Source: Desulfatirhabdium butyrativorans DSM 18734
GTDB taxonomy: Bacteria > Desulfobacterota > Desulfobacteria > Desulfobacterales > Desulfatirhabdiaceae
Assembly: GCF_000429925.1 (NCBI RefSeq)
Contig: NZ_AUCU01000042.1
Span: 1 to 36,716 of the forward strand
Direction: 5' to 3'
Length of the DNA: 36,716 bases
Shown: piece after piece, positions 32,901-36,716 of the stretch
How positions within the stretch are numbered: position 1 is the stretch's first letter
Layout: every line of letters begins with the position of its first letter
Made by a program: the position numbers and the translations under genes
Notes under the pieces: model-generated
What the model was told of the DNA's origin: nothing
Databases searched by the model: none
Seen by the model: only the letters and a program-made list of their open reading frames with translations

Positions 32901-33513
32901 TTGTCGCCACAACCGGAATGGAGAGCCGGTCGGAGAGCGCGAACAGGGCCTCGTTGACGGTCGTCTGATCGGGGATGCCGTTGTTCTGGACTTCGAGGAA
33001 AAAGCGATCTTCACCGAAGAGGGAAAGATACCAACGGGCGGCGCCTTCCGCAGCCTGGTCGTTTCCGGCGAGGATCAGACGGGGGATTTCGCCGTGAAGG
33101 CAGGCAGAAAGGGCGATCAGTCCTTCGTGATGCGCCTCGAGGACCTGCTTGTCGATCCTCGGCTTGTAGTAGAACCCCTGCAATTGCGCAATGGATGCCA
33201 GCTTGCACAGGTTGCGGTAGCCTTCGTCGTTTTCAGCCAGCAGGATGAGATGGCGTAGTTCCTTGTGGTCCTGCGCGGTGCGGTCGGCAATCGTGCGGGG
33301 CGCCACATAGGCTTCCATGCCGATGATCGGACGGATGTTCGCGTGGTGGCATTTGTCGTGGAATTCGATCGTGCCGAACATCGTGCCATGGTCGGTGATG
33401 GCAACCGCATCCATTCCGAAACCGACAGCCTTCTGGATCAGGGAATCGAGTCGGATGGCCCCATCCAGAAGGCTGTACTGGGTATGCACATGAAGGTGTA
33501 CGAAACCGGGCAT
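29992..33513 (-). CDS. dnaE: DNA polymerase III subunit alpha
   Basis: The replicative polymerase catalytic subunit, 1173 residues (typical 1150-1180). An N-terminal PHP domain starts at HLHVHTQYSLLDGA; the palm carries GPGRGSAAGSL and the catalytic acids in PDIDVDF (405-411, D406 and D408), with the third acid further on. Tandem helix-hairpin-helix follows, then an OB-fold near residues 985-1060 (VRVGGLIRQCKVI to GSVEVTVF). The start at ATG 33513 is preferred; a TTG three codons earlier overlaps the guaB end. It lies 5 bp after guaB and overlaps manC by 4 bp, so replication, GMP synthesis and GDP-sugar synthesis share a transcript. Confidence 0.96.
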   Translation of the reverse strand: MPGFVHLHVHTQYSLLDGAIRLDSLIQKAVGFGMDAVAITDHGTMFGTIEFHDKCHHANIRPIIGMEAYVAPRTIADRTAQDHKELRHLILLAENDEGYRNLCKLASIAQLQGFYYKPRIDKQVLEAHHEGLIALSACLHGEIPRLILAGNDQAAEGAARWYLSLFGEDRFFLEVQNNGIPDQTTVNEALFALSDRLSIPVVATNDCHYLDAQDVKAHDVLLCIQTGKTIHDTERMKFRTDQLYFKSPREMTDYFGARPDTIENTSRIAARCQVDLGFKGYHFPRYSPPGEKRSAEEIFESLVRAGFDEKWRIIRQKNPQADFSQYQERLDYEIGVIQKMGFSGYFLIVSDFIQYAKKNGIPVGPGRGSAAGSLVAYCLAITDLDPLVHGLLFERFLNPARNSMPDIDVDFCINGREAVYKYVVERYGGGEYVSQIITYGKLMTRAVIRDVGRALGIPLKEVDAIAKMVPDVLNISLDNALRQEPKLAELAASKPEIGELIDICKVLEGLPRHASTHAAGVVISDKPLVEYLPLFKGKKGEVITQYDMKCVEKIGLVKFDFLGLRNLTVMADALRLIESQGKPVPDLANLDLNDADTYRLLATGDTTGVFQLESSGMKDLMVRLRPECFADIVALVALYRPGPLDSGMVDDFVDCKHGRKPVEYLVAQLEPILKETYGVIVYQEQVMKIAVELAGYTMSQADELRKAMGKKKPEILAEHRGRFIEGSAAKGVPAEKAAQLFDLIEKFGGYGFNKSHSAAYALISYQTAYLKAHYPVEFLAALLTSEMHTTDAVVKYISECRAHQIPILPPDINASDKNFTVVDGAIRFGLVAVKNVGEAAIDCMLETRKKGLFSSIFDFCNRVELKKVNKRVIESLIKSGAFDSTGAFRSQMMAVLEEAMIEGQLRQKKRNDPQLGLFGEILEEGQWNDHPQLPRIPEWDRKEKLAQEKECLGFYLSGHPLEGYETILAAFTDADTIGLMEREPAELVRVGGLIRQCKVIRTKKDELMAFLTIEDRSGSVEVTVFSDLYGKTSEMLVTDRAIIVQGQVEKDEKSAKLIAEDIIPMEKAPELWSAAVHIRLDADRIEREELLRLKQTLQEHPGLCRVHIDLAQPSGAVACIALPENTMVQANPEFKRSVQAITGSRTVSFRCIPLVRDPSRTNGKRKFRKDNGR

Positions 33514-33518
33514 GGCGA

Positions 33519-35000
<1,482 letters not shown>

Positions 35001-35109
35001 TCAAAATGGTGGATGATGATGTGATTGTTTGCGCCGGGTTTCGAACGAAAGGCGACTGGTTGCGATGTTCGCAATCTGCAGGATTCAAAAAGCCGCTTAT
35101 GCAATATCA

Positions 35110-35135
35110 AAACCATGCACAAATGACAATGGTTT
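35110..35135 (-). terminator. Weak stem-loop between the secreted-protein gene and guaB
   Basis: AAACCAT (35110-35116) pairs with ATGGTTT (35129-35135). On the minus strand the stem is followed by TTTTGATATT. It lies 160 bp after the end of the secreted-protein gene and about 130 bp before guaB, where a terminator would be expected. The 7-bp AT-rich stem makes it weak. Confidence 0.3.
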
Positions 35136-35293
35136 ATTTTGCCGAAAAGCGGGGTGAATCCTGATAATTGCTTGATATGAAATCAAATTGGAAGTGATTG
35201 GCCAAAATGAGAGGGGTCGCTGGAGAGGCGGGGCCAGGGACGACGGCATGGGTCGCCCCCTTCAGGGATGATGATGCTGATGCCGCTGTTTGA

Positions 35294-35950
35294 TCAATTG
35301 CCGGATTGAATGAGTTTGAACCAGATGGGACTGGCGGTCGTACCGGAGCCATCATCCGAGCCATTGAACAGGATGGATTGGATGTCGACGCCGAGAACCT
35401 GGGGGGTTGCCGAAGCGACATCGTCCACCAGGAGCGCCGTGAACGTGATCTGACCGGCAAAATTCCAGTCTGTAACGAAATTCAGAAGATTGGTGGTCGT
35501 GTTGGCGGCCACTGCTTTCGCCAGATAGAGTGTCGTCAGGTCCGTCTTGTCTACGGCAACCGTGTCTCCCGATGCTGTCTTGGTATTCTGGACCAGTTCC
35601 ACATTCTTCACTGGTCCCAAAGGACCGTTAACGGTTCCGTATTTCATCCACACGGTAGAAACCGATGTCGTATTGGCAGCGCTGGTGCAGTCCACAATGT
35701 CCACTTTGATGATGATGTCTCCCTTGACGGCGTTTTTCACGGATATGCCGACCTCTCCCCCACTGTAAACCGCCTTTTCCTTCCAGGGCAGGGTTACCGT
35801 CTTGGTTGTGGTTCCGCTGGTATAGGTGATTTTGTTTGCGGCAGTGTTGCCTCTCGAATTGACATTCAAGGTGATGTTGGCGAAACTGATCTGACTCCAG
35901 GCCAGAATGAGAAATACAGAGATTCCGGTTACAACGATGCGCTTTTTCAT
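35294..35950 (-). CDS. Secreted protein of unknown function
   Basis: A 218-residue exported protein. The start at 35950 is fixed by GGAGGG 4-9 nt upstream and by the signal peptide that then opens MKKRIVVTGISVFLILAW with a SFA|NI cleavage site near residue 25; the frame extends upstream without an RBS. The mature protein is rich in Thr, Val, Ala and Asn in alternating patterns, consistent with an all-beta domain, with a single Cys and GTTASPIWFKL at the end. No domain is recognised. It could be a periplasmic or surface beta-sandwich protein. It stands alone, between the insertion sequence remnant and guaB. Confidence 0.75.
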   Translation of the reverse strand: MKKRIVVTGISVFLILAWSQISFANITLNVNSRGNTAANKITYTSGTTTKTVTLPWKEKAVYSGGEVGISVKNAVKGDIIIKVDIVDCTSAANTTSVSTVWMKYGTVNGPLGPVKNVELVQNTKTASGDTVAVDKTDLTTLYLAKAVAANTTTNLLNFVTDWNFAGQITFTALLVDDVASATPQVLGVDIQSILFNGSDDGSGTTASPIWFKLIQSGN

Positions 35951-36396
35951 TTTCCCTCCTGTTGTTCCTGAATACATGATGCCCGAAAGGACTATGGTAT
36001 GGAACGGACAGCATCTCGTTGATATGGTTATCGGCAGCTTGGGAATAAACTTGAGAAAAAATGAAAAACCCACCCGGCCGCATGCCCATGCCCGGCAACA
36101 GATAGAAATTCCGGTTTGGCGGCATTTGGCCGGATCGGCAATATACCGCCCATATCGCTTCCATCAAATGGCAATGGATCGGGTCCTACCGGATGACCTC
36201 ATCCACCCAGGATTCATGGGAATGGAGAATCCAGGGCCAGATCCTGAAGATCATCGGCCCGTTCAGGAAGCAGAGGGGTCATCTGACTGATTGAGTCGGG
36301 CATGGGGATATTCCTTGTTGCCGATATTTATGCCGGTCGCAACTGTGCGCAACAGTGCAACTGTATTGAGCCCACATTCCACACCCTTTTGAGGCG
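35951..36396. other. Intergenic region without visible gene
   Basis: This 446-bp stretch between the secreted-protein gene and the transposase end contains no credible gene. The outer terminus of the insertion sequence should lie somewhere near 36290-36390, but I cannot define it because the other end is outside the window. Confidence 0.5.
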
Positions 36397-36716
36397 TTAT
36401 CCGGATAATTTTTTCGGAAAAGGTGGCGGCAAACTGGATATAAAGATCTCCTCGGTAAGGCCAAGCGCCTGGAGATAGGCCAGTTGAACCGGTTTGAGCG
36501 GTTTCTTGAGCATCCGTATATTGCCGCAGCGGATGATCTGGACATAGCGGAACTTGGTGGTCAACACGTAAGAAGTGGGGCGGTTGGTCTTGCGGCGATC
36601 CAGCCCTTCGATGGTGGATTTGGTTTTATCGAGGTACATGCGCATCTGGCGTTGAATGAGGTTCCAGATGAGCAGCGAGAGCAGCAGGATTAATCCGAGG
36701 GCCTCGATGCGCTGCG
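36397..36716 (-). mobile_element. IS1634-type transposase, C-terminal end
   Basis: The frame is open to the window edge on the minus strand and reads QRIEALGLILLLSLLIWNLI followed by QRQMRMYLDKTK and later RRKTNRPT. This hydrophobic RIEAL segment and basic tail match the C-terminal end of IS1634/IS4-like DDE transposases, where it follows the catalytic Glu. About 105 residues are visible and the gene is incomplete because the window ends. The stop lies at 36397-36399. Whether the full element is intact cannot be told. Confidence 0.75.

Noticed and set aside
30718-33258. 846-codon open frame on the plus strand opposite dnaE
   Set aside because: It is the antisense shadow of a conserved dnaE gene in high-GC sequence; no RBS or recognisable protein.

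Overview
The window looks like a chromosomal segment of an anaerobic deltaproteobacterium (Desulfobacterota, probably Desulfobacterales-like). This is inferred from a benzoate-CoA ligase next to a tungsten/molybdenum aldehyde-oxidoreductase-family enzyme with a four-cluster ferredoxin partner, a HisF of the type I recall from Desulfovibrio, tightly overlapping genes of moderate-to-high GC, and many dispersed palindromic repeats. No rRNA, tRNA, CRISPR array or prophage is visible. Both edges lie in repetitive DNA (an anonymous repeat at 1-160 and an IS1634-type transposase at 36397-36716), as expected if the sequence ends where an assembly met repeats.

Left part (1-9.8 kb, plus strand): the C-terminal remnant of a sodium:solute symporter, a benzoate-CoA-ligase-family enzyme, a second acyl-CoA synthetase, then a compact locus like Escherichia coli ydhY-ydhV-ydhW. 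That locus has a Tat-leader ferredoxin with four [4Fe-4S] clusters, a 705-residue YdhV-like oxidoreductase and a small overlapping protein. The set suggests uptake and CoA activation of an aromatic or other carboxylate, plus aldehyde/carboxylate redox chemistry. Two uncharacterised proteins follow, one secreted.

Middle (10-17.4 kb): an overlapping operon cvpA-mazG-hisH-hisF-membrane glycosyltransferase. Convergent to it is a two-gene transporter operon (polar amino-acid ABC permease, then EamA/DMT permease) with a readable sigma-70 promoter. A stand-alone arsenite methyltransferase gene arsM comes next.

17.5-19.7 kb (minus strand): the most distinctive locus. An ECF sigma factor, a membrane anti-sigma-like protein whose outer part is a glycogen-binding (CBM48/AMPK-beta type) domain, and an apparently exported protein ending in 21 consecutive glycines are packed with 7-8 bp gaps.

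20.4-24.8 kb (minus strand): typA, a left-handed beta-helix GlmU-like protein lacking the nucleotidyltransferase domain, and glmM form an operon. Two composite repeat islands in partly inverted orientation flank it.

25.5-36 kb (minus strand): guaB, dnaE, manC, a DegT-family sugar aminotransferase, a membrane-anchored LysM protein and ald run head to tail. Three of the junctions are 4-bp overlaps or gaps of about 5 bp, so purine synthesis, DNA replication and surface-sugar synthesis appear coupled. Upstream lies a gene for a secreted 218-residue protein of unknown function.

A small dispersed repeat with terminal inverted repeats and a shared core occurs three times, always between genes (4.4, 9.9 and 17.5 kb).
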